This document shows positions 1 to 9,359 of a DNA stretch of 64,000 nucleotides, one piece after another. Position 1 is the stretch's first letter, and every line of letters starts with the position of its first letter. The notes under the pieces are model-generated. The model saw only the letters and a list, made by a program, of their open reading frames with translations. It did not search any database and was not told the DNA's origin. A program made the position numbers and the translations under genes. Source of the DNA: Croceicoccus sp. YJ47. Its GTDB lineage: Bacteria > Pseudomonadota > Alphaproteobacteria > Sphingomonadales > Sphingomonadaceae. The stretch is taken from the NCBI RefSeq assembly GCF_016745095.1, contig NZ_CP067087.1:624501-688500 (forward strand), written 5' to 3'.

Positions 1-232
1 CCACCATCGCTCGCGCTTCATCCATCACAACAGATGCGCGTCGCCTCGATCCGGCTGCTCCCGACTATCGAAGAAATCACGAGATGCGCGCTCGCGATGA
101 ACCCGGTCCGTCCGCTATTGGGCTGTAGCGCACCCACCTTTGCCGGGCGCAACATGCCGCCTCACACAAGCCGGGGGTGGCGACGGCGCGGACATGCAAC
201 CGGCGCTGCGAACAGGGTCGCGCGCTCGGCGA

Positions 233-691
233 TCAGGCCGGATCAGCCCCCGCCGGTAATTGCGGATCCGCCGCCGCGCCGGTTTGCGCATCGGCGGGAA
301 CGGAGGCGAGCGTGCTTGCGATGCTGGCCGCGGCCTCGGCCACGCCGTCCGCGTCACTGCTCTGCAGCGCCGATTTTGCCGACGCGATGTCCTGCGTCAG
401 CTGTGCACGGATGGCTTCGGGAAATTCGGCGATATTCGCCGTGACGAGCTGGTCGAGATCCTCCAGCACGGCCGAACTCTCCGCCATGTCCAGCGTGCCC
501 GATTGCAGATGCTGCGCGAGTTCCATCGCCTCTGACCGAAGCTGCGACGGGGTTGCCGCGGTGTCTTCGAAACCGGGTTCCTCGACGGTGGCCTGCTGCA
601 CCGCGCCCTGCTCCTGCGCCGCTTCGTCGCCGCACGCGGAAAGAGCCATGGAAACGGGCAGGAGAAGGAAAAGATAACCCGGCTTTTTCAT
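233..691 (-). CDS. small secreted lipoprotein, unknown function
   Basis: Encodes 152 aa. The N-terminus is a lipoprotein signal: positive start (MKKPGYLF), hydrophobic stretch, and lipobox LSAC at about residues 17-20, so the mature protein should be lipid-anchored on the periplasmic side. The rest is acidic, Ala/Gln/Asp-rich and predicted helical, with no catalytic motif I recognise. An in-frame reading runs upstream over poxB, but the ATG at 691 is chosen because the signal peptide begins exactly there. It lies 77 bases downstream of poxB on the same strand and may be its last cotranscribed gene. No function assigned. Confidence 0.75.
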   Translation of the reverse strand: MKKPGYLFLLLPVSMALSACGDEAAQEQGAVQQATVEEPGFEDTAATPSQLRSEAMELAQHLQSGTLDMAESSAVLEDLDQLVTANIAEFPEAIRAQLTQDIASAKSALQSSDADGVAEAAASIASTLASVPADAQTGAAADPQLPAGADPA

Positions 692-768
692 CGTTGCTCG
701 ATCCTTTGTCTCATGCAGCCCAACAAGGCCCGCACGGCATTGCAGGAAATGCGTAACGCATCGCCCGC

Positions 769-2484
769 CTATCGCAAAAAATTGTTGCGCAGCAATTCCA
801 CCACCTCGCCCGACCTTCCGTCGAGCACGGCCTTCACGCCGAACATGGCAGTCGATGCGACTTGCGAAATCTCGATTTTGGGCGGCATGACCAGCTCCAT
901 CTGGTTCACCCGCACGTCGAGAAGCGCAGGTCCTTCGGCCCGCAGCCACGCCTCCATCGCGCCGGCCAGATCGGCGCCGTTCTCCACCCGCCAGCTCGCG
1001 ATTCCGCACGCCTCGGCCAGTTTCGGGAAGTCGGGATTCCTGAGCCTGGTAAAATGATCGACCAGCCCTTCGACACGCTGCTCCATTTCGACGAAGCCAA
1101 GCGTGTCGTTGCGAAACACCAGCAGCTTGAGCGGGATGTCCTCCTGCACCAGCGTCAGCAGATCGCCCATCAACATGCTCAACCCGCCATCGCCGCACAT
1201 CGCGATGACCTGTCGTTCGGGATAGGCGAGCTTGGCACCGATGGCCTGCGGCATCCCGCTCGCCATGGTGCCGTGGAGCAGGCTGTTGAGGAAGCGGCGC
1301 CGGCCATTGGCGCGCAGGTGGCGCAGCATCCACACCATCGCGGTGCCGACGTCGGACACGAAAATCGCATCGTCGGCGGCCTTTTCGTCCAGCATGTTGG
1401 CGACGAATTGCGGGTGGATGAGCGTGGGATCGCTTTCCTCCCCCTCCTCGACATAGCCGCGCAGATCGTCCTGCCATTGATTCTGCTGCGCCTCGAGATG
1501 GCGCGTGTCCGGTTTCGCCGCGACCATCGGGGTGAGCGCGGCCAGCGTCGTTCGCGCATCGCCGACCAGCCCCATGCTGATGGCCGAGCGCCGGCCGAGA
1601 TGGGTCGGGTCGATGTCGATCTGCACGATCTTCTTCGCCTCGGGATAATATTGGGTATAGGCGAAATCGCAGCCCAGCGAGATCACGAGATCGGCACTTT
1701 CGAGCGCCTCCACCCCCGCGTGATTGCCGAGGATACCGTTGACCCCGACATTAAAGGGATTGTCCGGCTCCAGAAACTCCTTCGCCCGCGTCGTGTGGAC
1801 CATCGGCGCCTTCACCTTTTCGCAAAAGGCGACGATCTCGGCCCGCGCGTCGCGTGCCCCGATCCCGGCATAGACCGTGACCTTTCCCGCCGCATCGATC
1901 AGCTCGGCAAGCTGCGCCATTTCGGAATCGTTGGGCCGGCAGACCGGTTCGGGGCGATAGATGTCCCACGCCATCGCATCCTCATCCGTCTCGCTGAACA
2001 TGTCGCCGTTCACGATGACGACCGCGACCCCCTTTTTCGTGAGAGCGGCCTGCGCGGCCTTCGTCACGATGCGGCGGGCCTGCGAGGGATGGGAAATATA
2101 TTCGCAGAAATGCGAATGCTGTTCGTAGATCTTCTTCTGGTCGACTTCCTGCGGGAAGTTGAAGCCGGTTTCGGTCCGCGCGACGTCCGACGCGATGAGA
2201 AGCACCGGTGCCCCATTGCGGTGGCTTTCGTAGATTCCGTTCACGAAATGGAGCGAGCCCGGCCCGCAGGTGCCCGCGCACACGGCCAGCTCTCCGGTCA
2301 TGTAGGCCTCGCCGCCGGCGGCAAAAGCGCCCGCCTCCTCGTGCCGCACGCTGATCCAGCGCAGGTCCGATTTCGCGATCGCTTCGGTGAGGTGATTGAT
2401 CGTATCGCCGGGAATGCCATAGACGCGCCGCGCGCCCGCCTGTTCGAGAGCATCGACAACGATATGCGCTACGGTCCTGGACAT
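769..2484 (-). CDS. poxB: thiamine-diphosphate enzyme, pyruvate oxidase/dehydrogenase (quinone) type
   Basis: Encodes 571 aa, the usual length for E. coli PoxB (572 aa), which decarboxylates pyruvate to acetate and passes electrons to membrane quinone. The three-domain ThDP fold is visible: N-terminal PYR domain with the catalytic Glu in RHEEAGAFAAG, central domain, and C-terminal PP domain with the ThDP/Mg motif MCGDGGLSMLMGD followed by FRNDTLGF. The CAGTCGPG stretch near residue 75 is typical of PoxB. The start at 2484 gives the normal PoxB N-terminus (MSRTVAHIVVDAL); the longer frame upstream has no family similarity. It is divergent from the ROK kinase at 2696. An acetolactate synthase-like role is less likely given the C-terminal sequence. 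Confidence 0.88.
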   Translation of the reverse strand: MSRTVAHIVVDALEQAGARRVYGIPGDTINHLTEAIAKSDLRWISVRHEEAGAFAAGGEAYMTGELAVCAGTCGPGSLHFVNGIYESHRNGAPVLLIASDVARTETGFNFPQEVDQKKIYEQHSHFCEYISHPSQARRIVTKAAQAALTKKGVAVVIVNGDMFSETDEDAMAWDIYRPEPVCRPNDSEMAQLAELIDAAGKVTVYAGIGARDARAEIVAFCEKVKAPMVHTTRAKEFLEPDNPFNVGVNGILGNHAGVEALESADLVISLGCDFAYTQYYPEAKKIVQIDIDPTHLGRRSAISMGLVGDARTTLAALTPMVAAKPDTRHLEAQQNQWQDDLRGYVEEGEESDPTLIHPQFVANMLDEKAADDAIFVSDVGTAMVWMLRHLRANGRRRFLNSLLHGTMASGMPQAIGAKLAYPERQVIAMCGDGGLSMLMGDLLTLVQEDIPLKLLVFRNDTLGFVEMEQRVEGLVDHFTRLRNPDFPKLAEACGIASWRVENGADLAGAMEAWLRAEGPALLDVRVNQMELVMPPKIEISQVASTAMFGVKAVLDGRSGEVVELLRNNFLR

Positions 2485-2695
2485 GTTTTCCCTTTCACGG
2501 CGGCGTTCTGCTCGACGGGTCTGCAGAGGCCTGCCCGCCATTTCGCCAACCCGCGAGTGTCCGTCATGGTTTCCATCGCGAAGCCGCCAGGCGGCAATGC
2601 GACACATTAATACAGGCGCCCCACACGACTTTCCAACCCGCCCATTCGCGCGCAAGATGCGCCTTCGCCGCAATGGCCGCGATGGAGGAGCATGC

Positions 2696-3571
2696 ATGGG
2701 CAAGACGCTGATCGGCGGGATCGAGGCGGGCGGAACCAAGATCGTCCTCACGGTCGCGGAAAGCCCGACCGAGATTGTCGCAACACATACGATCCCGACC
2801 CGCGAACCCGATGAAACTCTCGCCACGGCGCGCAACTGGTTCGAAGAACACGGACCACCCTGCGCGATCGGCATCGCCAGCTTCGGGCCGGTCGAACTCG
2901 ATCCCGCGGCGCCGCTATGGGGCCATATTCTGGAGACGCCGAAGGCGGGCTGGTCCCGATGCGACCTCGCCGGATATTTCTCCCGCGCGTTTTGCGTTCC
3001 CGTCGGGTTCGACACCGACGTGAACGCAGCGGCGCTCGGCGAATATCGTCACGGCGCTGGACAGGGTGCGGCCTCGCTCACCTATGTGACGGTCGGCACG
3101 GGCATTGGCGGCGGGACGGTCATCGACGGGCGGCTCGTCCATGGCGCCAGGCATCCGGAACTCGGCCATATCTACCCGCGGCGCGGCATTCAGGATCGCG
3201 ACTTTCCCGGCGTATGCCGCTTTCACGGCGATTGCCTCGAAGGTCTGGCCTCCGGTCCGGCCATTTCGGCACGCTGGGGAGCGACGCTTTCCGACCTTCC
3301 CGACGACCATGAAGCGCACGGGCTGGTGGCCGGATATCTCGCGCAGATGTGCCACACCGTCCACGCCTCGATCGCGGCGCAACTTATCGTGCTGGGCGGC
3401 GGTGTCATGAACACGCCGGGGCTGATGAACCGGATCGCCCAGAAGGCACAGGCCCTTGGCGCGGGCTATTTCCCCGGCGCGGCGGACCACCGGATCGTCG
3501 CCCCTTCGCTCGGAGACAGGGCCGGGATCACCGGCGCGCTGCTGCTCGCGGAAAATGGGCGGTGCGCGTGA
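2696..3571 (+). CDS. ROK-family sugar kinase, probable fructokinase
   Basis: Encodes 291 aa. The N-terminal phosphate-binding motif GGIEAGGTK, the catalytic Asp in DTDVNAAALGE and the GTGIGGG loop identify the ROK (repressor, ORF, kinase) family. It has no DNA-binding domain, so it is an enzyme. The zinc-site pattern HPELGH followed by CRFHGDC matches the Mg-dependent fructokinase subgroup, giving fructose to fructose-6-phosphate. The start is set by a strong GGAGGAG at 2684-2690, five bases before the ATG. It stands alone on the plus strand and shares a 211-base divergent region with poxB. Confidence 0.85.
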   Translation: MGKTLIGGIEAGGTKIVLTVAESPTEIVATHTIPTREPDETLATARNWFEEHGPPCAIGIASFGPVELDPAAPLWGHILETPKAGWSRCDLAGYFSRAFCVPVGFDTDVNAAALGEYRHGAGQGAASLTYVTVGTGIGGGTVIDGRLVHGARHPELGHIYPRRGIQDRDFPGVCRFHGDCLEGLASGPAISARWGATLSDLPDDHEAHGLVAGYLAQMCHTVHASIAAQLIVLGGGVMNTPGLMNRIAQKAQALGAGYFPGAADHRIVAPSLGDRAGITGALLLAENGRCA

Positions 3572-4391
3572 TCCTGACCGCTTCGTTCGCGCCAAGGGAC
3601 GAAAAGGCAGAGCCGTTTCACGCGGCGGAACGCTAGCCTGCACGATGGTCGGCAGATCGGGCGCGGGGTTTCCCGATCAGTATCGCAATACTCTGCGCAT
3701 GGGGCACACCAAACGTTCGCCCCGCGTGCGGCATGGCGCGCATGGGCAGACATCCTGCCTATCGGCGCCGCGGTCCGGGATGGCCCGTTGGTAGCGCCAT
3801 CCGCAGGCACAGCGCAGGAGAGTCCGTGATGGAAAAGCGCGCTCCACGCCGTTCTCCCGGCATGGGGAGAGATTGGAACCGGGCAGGTCTGCTCTGGGCT
3901 GGCATGGGCGACCCCGATCTGCTCCCCCCGAAACCGCGCCGATACCATTGTGACCAGCATGGCGCCCCGCCCTCATCATGGGCGAGATAAACAGGGGCCG
4001 CGCGCCGAAACACGACCGGGCCTGGCTCACCGATCCTTAGGAACATGCTTGCGCTCGACATGGTGGCGGACCCGCCTGCCCGCACGGCGCGCCGCGACCG
4101 GGACAGGTGTTCGGGGCGCCGTCCCCACCGGCGCGCGCGGCCTTTACGCCCCTGAAGCGCGGCGGCACGATCCAGTCCCCGCTCGCATTCCGAACGGCGG
4201 AACAGGCATCGCCAGTCGCGGATCCGCGCCTCGAACCCATGCGCAGTGTGCGCCCGCTCGGCGGGCACGCCGTCGCTGCCCCCTGCCCTGAACCTGAAGT
4301 CATGGGAAGACCGATCCGCAACGCACGATAAATGCTATCGATCGCGCGAACAGGGCGTATAAAGCCTCTCGATAGTCACAACCAGGAAACG
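3572..4391. other. 820-base stretch with no supported gene
   Basis: No reading frame here has a convincing start, ribosome site or recognisable protein family. The frames that stay open are Arg/Pro-rich, as expected of random GC-rich DNA. The last part (about 4335-4391) holds the probable promoter of the hydrolase gene. It could be the remnant of a decayed gene or carry an untranslated RNA, but nothing shows this directly. Confidence 0.5.
4335..4375 (+). promoter_or_regulatory. inverted repeat around a -10-like TATAAA before the hydrolase
   Basis: CTATCGA (4335-4341) and TCGATAG (4369-4375) are perfect inverted arms flanking TATAAA at 4358-4363. The downstream ATG is at 4392. The arrangement suits an operator overlapping a promoter, but it is only a sequence match. 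Confidence 0.35.
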
Positions 4392-5258
4392 ATGTTCGCC
4401 ATGCTCAAATCCCGGTTCCTGAGTGCCGCGCTGGTCTTGTCGCTCTGTGCCTGCACCACAGGGACGGCCTCACCGCCGCAGAGCGTCGCCGACGCGCCTG
4501 CCGCCGCGACGATGATGACCGTTCCTGTCGACGGGCGCGAGCTTCGCATTTCCGTGTTTCGCCCGGTGGAGGCGCCGCGCGGCGTCCTTTTCCTGTCGCA
4601 TGGCGCCGGTGGCTCGCCGGAGATGATGCGTCCGTTGATCGACCGGCTGGTCGGGGCGGGATTCTCCGTCGTGGCCCCGCTTCACCGCGATTCCATGACC
4701 TACCCGGCGCAGGACCGCGAGGATCTGCAATCCGCATTTGCAACGCGTATCGCCGACCTTCAGGCGACCTCCGCCGTGGCGGACCGGCTCTTCCCCGGCC
4801 TGCCCTATGGCGGCGTGGGATATAGCTACGGTTCGCTCTTCGCGCTGATCGGTGGCGGCGCGCTAAGCGACATGGTCGGCGCCAGCGTCCCCGCGATGAA
4901 GGCGGTGGCCACCTTTTCCTCGCCGGGACTGATACCCGGGGTGGTCACCGATGCGGGCCTGCAAGGCGTATCGGTGCCGACACTCATGATTACCGGCACC
5001 CGCGATGTCGTAACCAGCTTCATCCCCGATCCTGCGGCCCATGTTCACTATTTCGAGAACGAGCCTACTGGGGGACGCTATCTTGCGATCGTTGACGGCG
5101 CATCGCATGACTTCGTCTATGGGCAGGAGCCTGGCTATGACGCCGCGATCGACATCACGGTCCGCTTCTTGCAGGCCTATGTCCTGGGCGACGGGGCGGC
5201 TTTGCGGATGCTCAACGATACCGAGAGCGGCGGATTGATCGAATTTCGTCGCCGCTGA
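4392..5258 (+). CDS. secreted alpha/beta hydrolase (dienelactone-hydrolase-like lipoprotein)
   Basis: Encodes 288 aa. A signal sequence with a possible lipobox ending LCAC (around residue 20) suggests export and lipid anchoring. The alpha/beta-hydrolase core follows: oxyanion region HGAGGSPE, nucleophile elbow GYSYGS (Ser), acid in the TGTRDVVT strand, and catalytic His in DGASHDFVYG. This layout resembles predicted dienelactone hydrolases and PAF-acetylhydrolase-like esterases. The ATG at 4392 follows AGGA at 4384-4387; ATG 4401 is the alternative. It is a monocistronic plus-strand gene, convergent with the response regulator. The substrate is unknown. Confidence 0.75.
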   Translation: MFAMLKSRFLSAALVLSLCACTTGTASPPQSVADAPAAATMMTVPVDGRELRISVFRPVEAPRGVLFLSHGAGGSPEMMRPLIDRLVGAGFSVVAPLHRDSMTYPAQDREDLQSAFATRIADLQATSAVADRLFPGLPYGGVGYSYGSLFALIGGGALSDMVGASVPAMKAVATFSSPGLIPGVVTDAGLQGVSVPTLMITGTRDVVTSFIPDPAAHVHYFENEPTGGRYLAIVDGASHDFVYGQEPGYDAAIDITVRFLQAYVLGDGAALRMLNDTESGGLIEFRRR

Positions 5259-5297
5259 ATTCCAAGGGCGCGCAGGCCGGCGCACGTTCCCGCCATC

Positions 5298-5681
5298 CTA
5301 TGCGGCGAATGCGCGCAGCAAGCGTATGGCATCGGCCGGAACGATCGGTTTGGGGATGAATTCCGCCCGCACCGGCAATACGTCGAGTGCAGGCTTGTGA
5401 CCGCCGGACGTGACGATAATCTCGATCGGGGGCCAACGTTTCCGGATCGCCGCGGCAAGGCGCAGGCCATCCATCGATCCGGGCATGTCGACATCGGTAA
5501 AGACGACGCGAATGTCCTCCCGCTGTTCGAGGATGATAACCGCCTCGTCGGCGTCCCTTGCCTCGACCGCGCCATAGCCTGCGTCCTCGACCAGGTCGAT
5601 CATCCCCAGCCGCTGAAGCGGGTCGTCCTCCACTACGAGGATGAGAACCGAAGGGTTCGATGGTGAAGCGTGTGAAATCAT
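5298..5681 (-). CDS. single-domain response regulator (CheY-like receiver)
   Basis: Encodes 127 aa, a receiver domain with no output domain. Acidic residues EDD lie at 18-20, the phospho-acceptor Asp63 sits in FTDVDMPG, the switch Thr/Ser is at 91-92 (VTSGG), and the conserved Lys111 is in FIPKPI. It starts six bases after the stop of the HWE sensor kinase, so the two are almost certainly cotranscribed and form a phosphotransfer pair. Without an output domain it probably acts as a phosphate sink or a shuttle to another protein. The FATGUY signature of stress-type receivers (SdrG) is absent. Confidence 0.85.
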   Translation of the reverse strand: MISHASPSNPSVLILVVEDDPLQRLGMIDLVEDAGYGAVEARDADEAVIILEQREDIRVVFTDVDMPGSMDGLRLAAAIRKRWPPIEIIVTSGGHKPALDVLPVRAEFIPKPIVPADAIRLLRAFAA

Positions 5682-5687
5682 GGCAGG

Positions 5688-7654
5688 TCAGGAACGCTCG
5701 AGATCGGCAATCGGCGCCGCGAAAGAGGCATTAAATCCGCCCGGTCCGTAATTCAGCGTACTTCCCCCCGTGCCGGCAAGCCCCATGCGGATGAGCCGCG
5801 ACCCGAAGCCTTTCGTCGCGGGTTCTTCGACCGGCGGGCCGCCCCGTTCGTTCCAGTGGAGGATCAACTGACGGTCCTTCCCCTGCCCGACGAGCTTCCA
5901 TTCGATTGCGATGGTGCCATCGCTCGACAGCGCGCCATATTTCATCGCATTGGTCGCAAGTTCGTGGATCAGCAAGGATGTCGACAGCGCGGACCTCTGC
6001 CCCAGCCGCACATGTGGCCCCTTCGCGCAGAAACGATCGGTGGCGCCCACGGCATCGAGCACCCGCCCGATCAGCTCGCCCAGATCGGCCGGGCCGATCG
6101 AATGGTCGAGCAAATCGTTCTGCGCCATGCCCAGCGCGGTGAGGCGACGGGCGAATATGCTCAACGCGCCGGGTTCGAGATGATCCCGAAGCGTGAGATT
6201 GGCGATCGATTGCACCATGGCCAGCGTGTTTTTGAGGCGATGAACGATCTCGCGGTTCAGGATGTCCTGCTGTTCCTCCGCGCGGATACGCTGCACCGCG
6301 ACGCGGATGCGCGCCGCGGCGTCCCGCAGGAACTGAAGATCCTCCCCGCTCCAGCTTCGCGGGCGTGTCGAGATCGCATAGAGCAGCGCCACGAACCGGC
6401 CTCTCTCGATGACGGGCACATTCACGAACGCCTGGGAACGGCGCGCCTCGAAGGCTGCGATGTGGTCACGGGTGCGCGGATCGGTGCGACAATCCACCAC
6501 GATAACGGTTTCCCCGCTTTTCAGATCGTCGATATAGGACCCGTAATCCCGGAATTGATGGGTTCCCGACAAGGACAGCGCATCAGCGGTGGCCCAGTCG
6601 CTTTCGACCGCGATCGTCTCGGCATCGCTATCCACGCTGCCAAAACCGACCAGTTCGATGCCGAGCGTCTGACCGATGACCGCGCTTGCCGATACGATGA
6701 GATCGTCCACCAGCGACGCGTTTTGAAGAACATCGGTGAGTGCGACCACCCCTGCCTGCCGGTTGAGCCGGTCCACCCGCTCGGTCGCGTCGCTGAAGAT
6801 CACGGTGAACCGATCGCCGCCGATCGACTGCGCGACGCAATCGTACCATCGGCCCAGCTCGCCGACCTGCTGCGTAAAGCGCGCAGGCTCGCCCGTTTCC
6901 ACGACCGTTGCGAATGCCGCGATCCATTCGTCTTCTATGCCTGGAATGATCTCACGCACCCGGCGCCCGACCGCCTGGCCGCGCGGCACCGCGACGAGAT
7001 CGTGCCACGCATCGTTCACCTCTTCGTACCGCCAGTCGATCGCCGTGCCGGCCGCGTCACGGATCAGCTCGCCGATCAGGAACCCTTCCTGCAACGTGGC
7101 GAAGATGTCGCGCCATTTCCGCTCACTCGCGCGCAATGCCTCGTCGGCAAGAACGCGATCGGTGGTCTCGACGGTGGAAATGAACAGGCCCGCCACCGCC
7201 CCGCCGGGATCGAGAACGCGCGAATAGGAGAAGGAAAACCACGTTTCGGCCCGCCCCCTGTCCGTGGCGAGTTTCCACGGCAGGTCGGTATAATGCTGCG
7301 AACGTCCGTCGAAGGCGTCCGCGATGATGGGCTTTGCCTGTTCCCACGCATCGGCCCACACTTCGTGGAACGGTGCGCCCATCGCCCATTCGAGACGCGG
7401 GCCGAGCAGCGGAAAATACGCCTCGTTGAAGAAGAACGTCAGCTCCTCTTCGCCCCAGCACAGGATCATCGATTCCGGCGAATTGAGAATCAGGCTCAGG
7501 CAGGATTTGAGCGTATCGGGCCAGCGATCCGGCGGACCCAGCGGATGATCCGTCCAGTCGCGCGCCAGGATGAGAGCCGTCGCTCGCCGCCGCCCGCAAG
7601 GAACGGGTACGTGTCGATGGACATCGAGGATCGGTTGTCAAAATCACGTGTCAT
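5688..7654 (-). CDS. HWE-family sensor histidine kinase with PAS and GAF domains; N-terminal frameshift
   Basis: Restored length is about 655 aa. Order: N-terminal sensory region with PAS-like domains (about 30-270), a GAF domain (about 290-430), then an HWE kinase core with phospho-acceptor His in NREIVHRLKNTLA, N-box ELATNAMKYG and HWNERGG. Cytoplasmic, with no membrane segment seen. The natural start is ATG 7654 (MTRDFDNRSS...LAGGGE), but the frame breaks near 7581-7582. One added base joins it to ALILARDWTDHPLGPPDRWP and makes the length an exact multiple of three. As sequenced, the first in-frame ATG is 7469, which cuts off about 60 residues. The partner receiver lies directly downstream. 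HWE kinases in this group often feed the general stress response. Confidence 0.82.
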
Positions 7655-7872
7655 CGATGGGATCAACCAAGCCGCGGGCGGGGACGTAACCCCTTGAATA
7701 GAGTGCCGCCGGCCGCGGACAAGCGCAAATACTCCTGTAACGAAGAATGAGGCCGCCGCGCGTTGTGGCGCCGCTTTTCAAAAAATTCGGCCCGGGCAGA
7801 ATAAGGCGGATACCTTTCACGATCACGCTCTTGCAATCGGCGCCCAGATGCGAGCGATCTGCCGCGCCTCCG

Positions 7873-9305
7873 CTAATATCTGTTCAGGACTTCGCCAAGC
7901 GTCTGCAACGCCTCTTCGCTGGTGGTGGTGACGTTGAAGCGCATTTCCGAGGATACTACCTTCGGTGGGCGGAAATGCCTGCCGGGTGCAGTCAGGAAAC
8001 CGCGCGCTGACATCAGCCTCGCAATATCAGCAGAATCGATGTCCTCACCCAGATCGACCCACAGATGCGGTCCGCCCATGGAGGGGTCTGCCGTCACGCC
8101 AAGTCCGGCGAAAATATTCCGCAATGCGCCCGCGCCATGCGCCAGTTGCGTACGAACCCGTTCGCATCGGCGGCGATAGAGCCCCTCATCGAGGAAGCGG
8201 AAGAACACCCGCTCCTGAATGAGCATATTGCCCAGCCAGTGGGTCAGGCGAAAGCGCCGCAGCATGTCGATATACCGCTCTCCCGCGACGATGTAGCCCG
8301 CGCCGATCTGCGGCTCCAGAATGCGCGACGATCCGCCGATGTGAATGACGCGGTCGAGATTGTCGAGGAGCATCAGCGGGGCCAGCGCCCTGCTGCTGCC
8401 GAGCGGCAGGAGATCGGCGTTGAAGCCATCGTCGATCAGCGTCAGATCGAACTCGGCGGCGATTTCGATGAGCTGGCGCGCATTATGGAGGGAAATACAA
8501 CTGCCGGTCGGGTTCTGGATCAGCGACGATAGCACAAAGACCACCGGGCGATGACGTTCGCAGAGCGTGCGCAGGACGTCGATATCCGGCCCGTCGGCCC
8601 TGCGCGGGACACGCATGATGTTCGCACCCTGCGCCAGCAAGGACGCGACATGCGCGAAGGAGGCCGGATCCTCGATCAACACCGACCCGCCCGGACGCAC
8701 CAGAGAGCGGACCACCACACCCAGTCCGGCAATGCAGCCAGGGACCGTGGTGATCGCATCGATGGGTACGTCGATCCCCTCGGCCCTGATCTTGCTGCAC
8801 AATTGTTCGCGCAGCGAAGATAGCCGGCGGCATCGCCATAACCCGATGATCGCAGCCCCCCTGCGGAAACGCTCTTGAGCACCCGGTTCAGTTCTTCGAC
8901 CTCGGACGGCTTGTGATAGAGCGCGCCGCTGCCGGGGGAGCGATTGACCGGGTGCGCGGAATGGATGAGCTGAAATGCGCCAAGGTCGATTTGCGGACCC
9001 TGCTCCGAAAACGACGGCGGAAGCGATCGCGGCGGCGAAACGTAGAAACCCGATCCACGCCGCGCGTAGATGTGCCCGCCTGAAACCAGCCTGTCATAAG
9101 CCCGTTGCACGGTATCGCGGCTGAGACCCATTTCGGCGGCCATCGCGCGGATCGACGGGAGGCGTTGGCCCACCGCCAGGGTTCCGTCCGCGATCCGCCC
9201 CTGAACCGTGCGAACGACGCGCACCGTCCGCCCGCCACCGGAACTGGGGTTGCCATCGGGTAGCCTGGAATTGTCCTGGTCATCGGAGTAGGACAGGCCG
9301 GTCAT
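7873..9305 (-). pseudogene. MocR-type regulator (GntR winged helix plus aminotransferase-like domain), one-base frameshift
   Basis: Restored length is 477 aa, normal for the MocR/GabR family. The N-terminal winged helix is clear (RLPSIRAMAAEMGLSRDTVQ), followed by a linker and a class-I aminotransferase-like domain. The frame breaks at 8816-8819: GYGDAAGYL continues as SLREQLCSKIRAEG only if one base is added. The site where the PLP lysine should be reads SSRIL (Arg codon at 8323-8325) in place of the usual SFSKTL, so PLP may not be bound covalently. It is divergent from the M16 peptidase, with only 15 bases between the outermost starts, so it probably regulates that cluster. Decay or a base-calling error would both explain the lesion. 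Confidence 0.75.
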
Positions 9306-9359
9306 ATTTTATGCATTTGGATGCAAGCCATTCGCCACGCAATCAGTAATGTTCGTGGA
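9306..9359. promoter_or_regulatory. divergent control region, MocR regulator / M16 peptidase
   Basis: The minus-strand start (9305) and the two possible plus-strand starts (9321 or 9360) leave 15-54 bases. The region and its edge contain the AT-rich ATATTTTATGCAT and an inverted GCAT-TTGG-ATGC. It is AT-rich compared with its surroundings, as expected for overlapping divergent promoters and a regulator site. No footprint can be claimed. Confidence 0.35.

Noticed and set aside
3759-4268. 169-codon minus-strand frame in the gene-free gap
   Set aside because: Arg/Ser/Pro-rich, no ribosome site, no family likeness.
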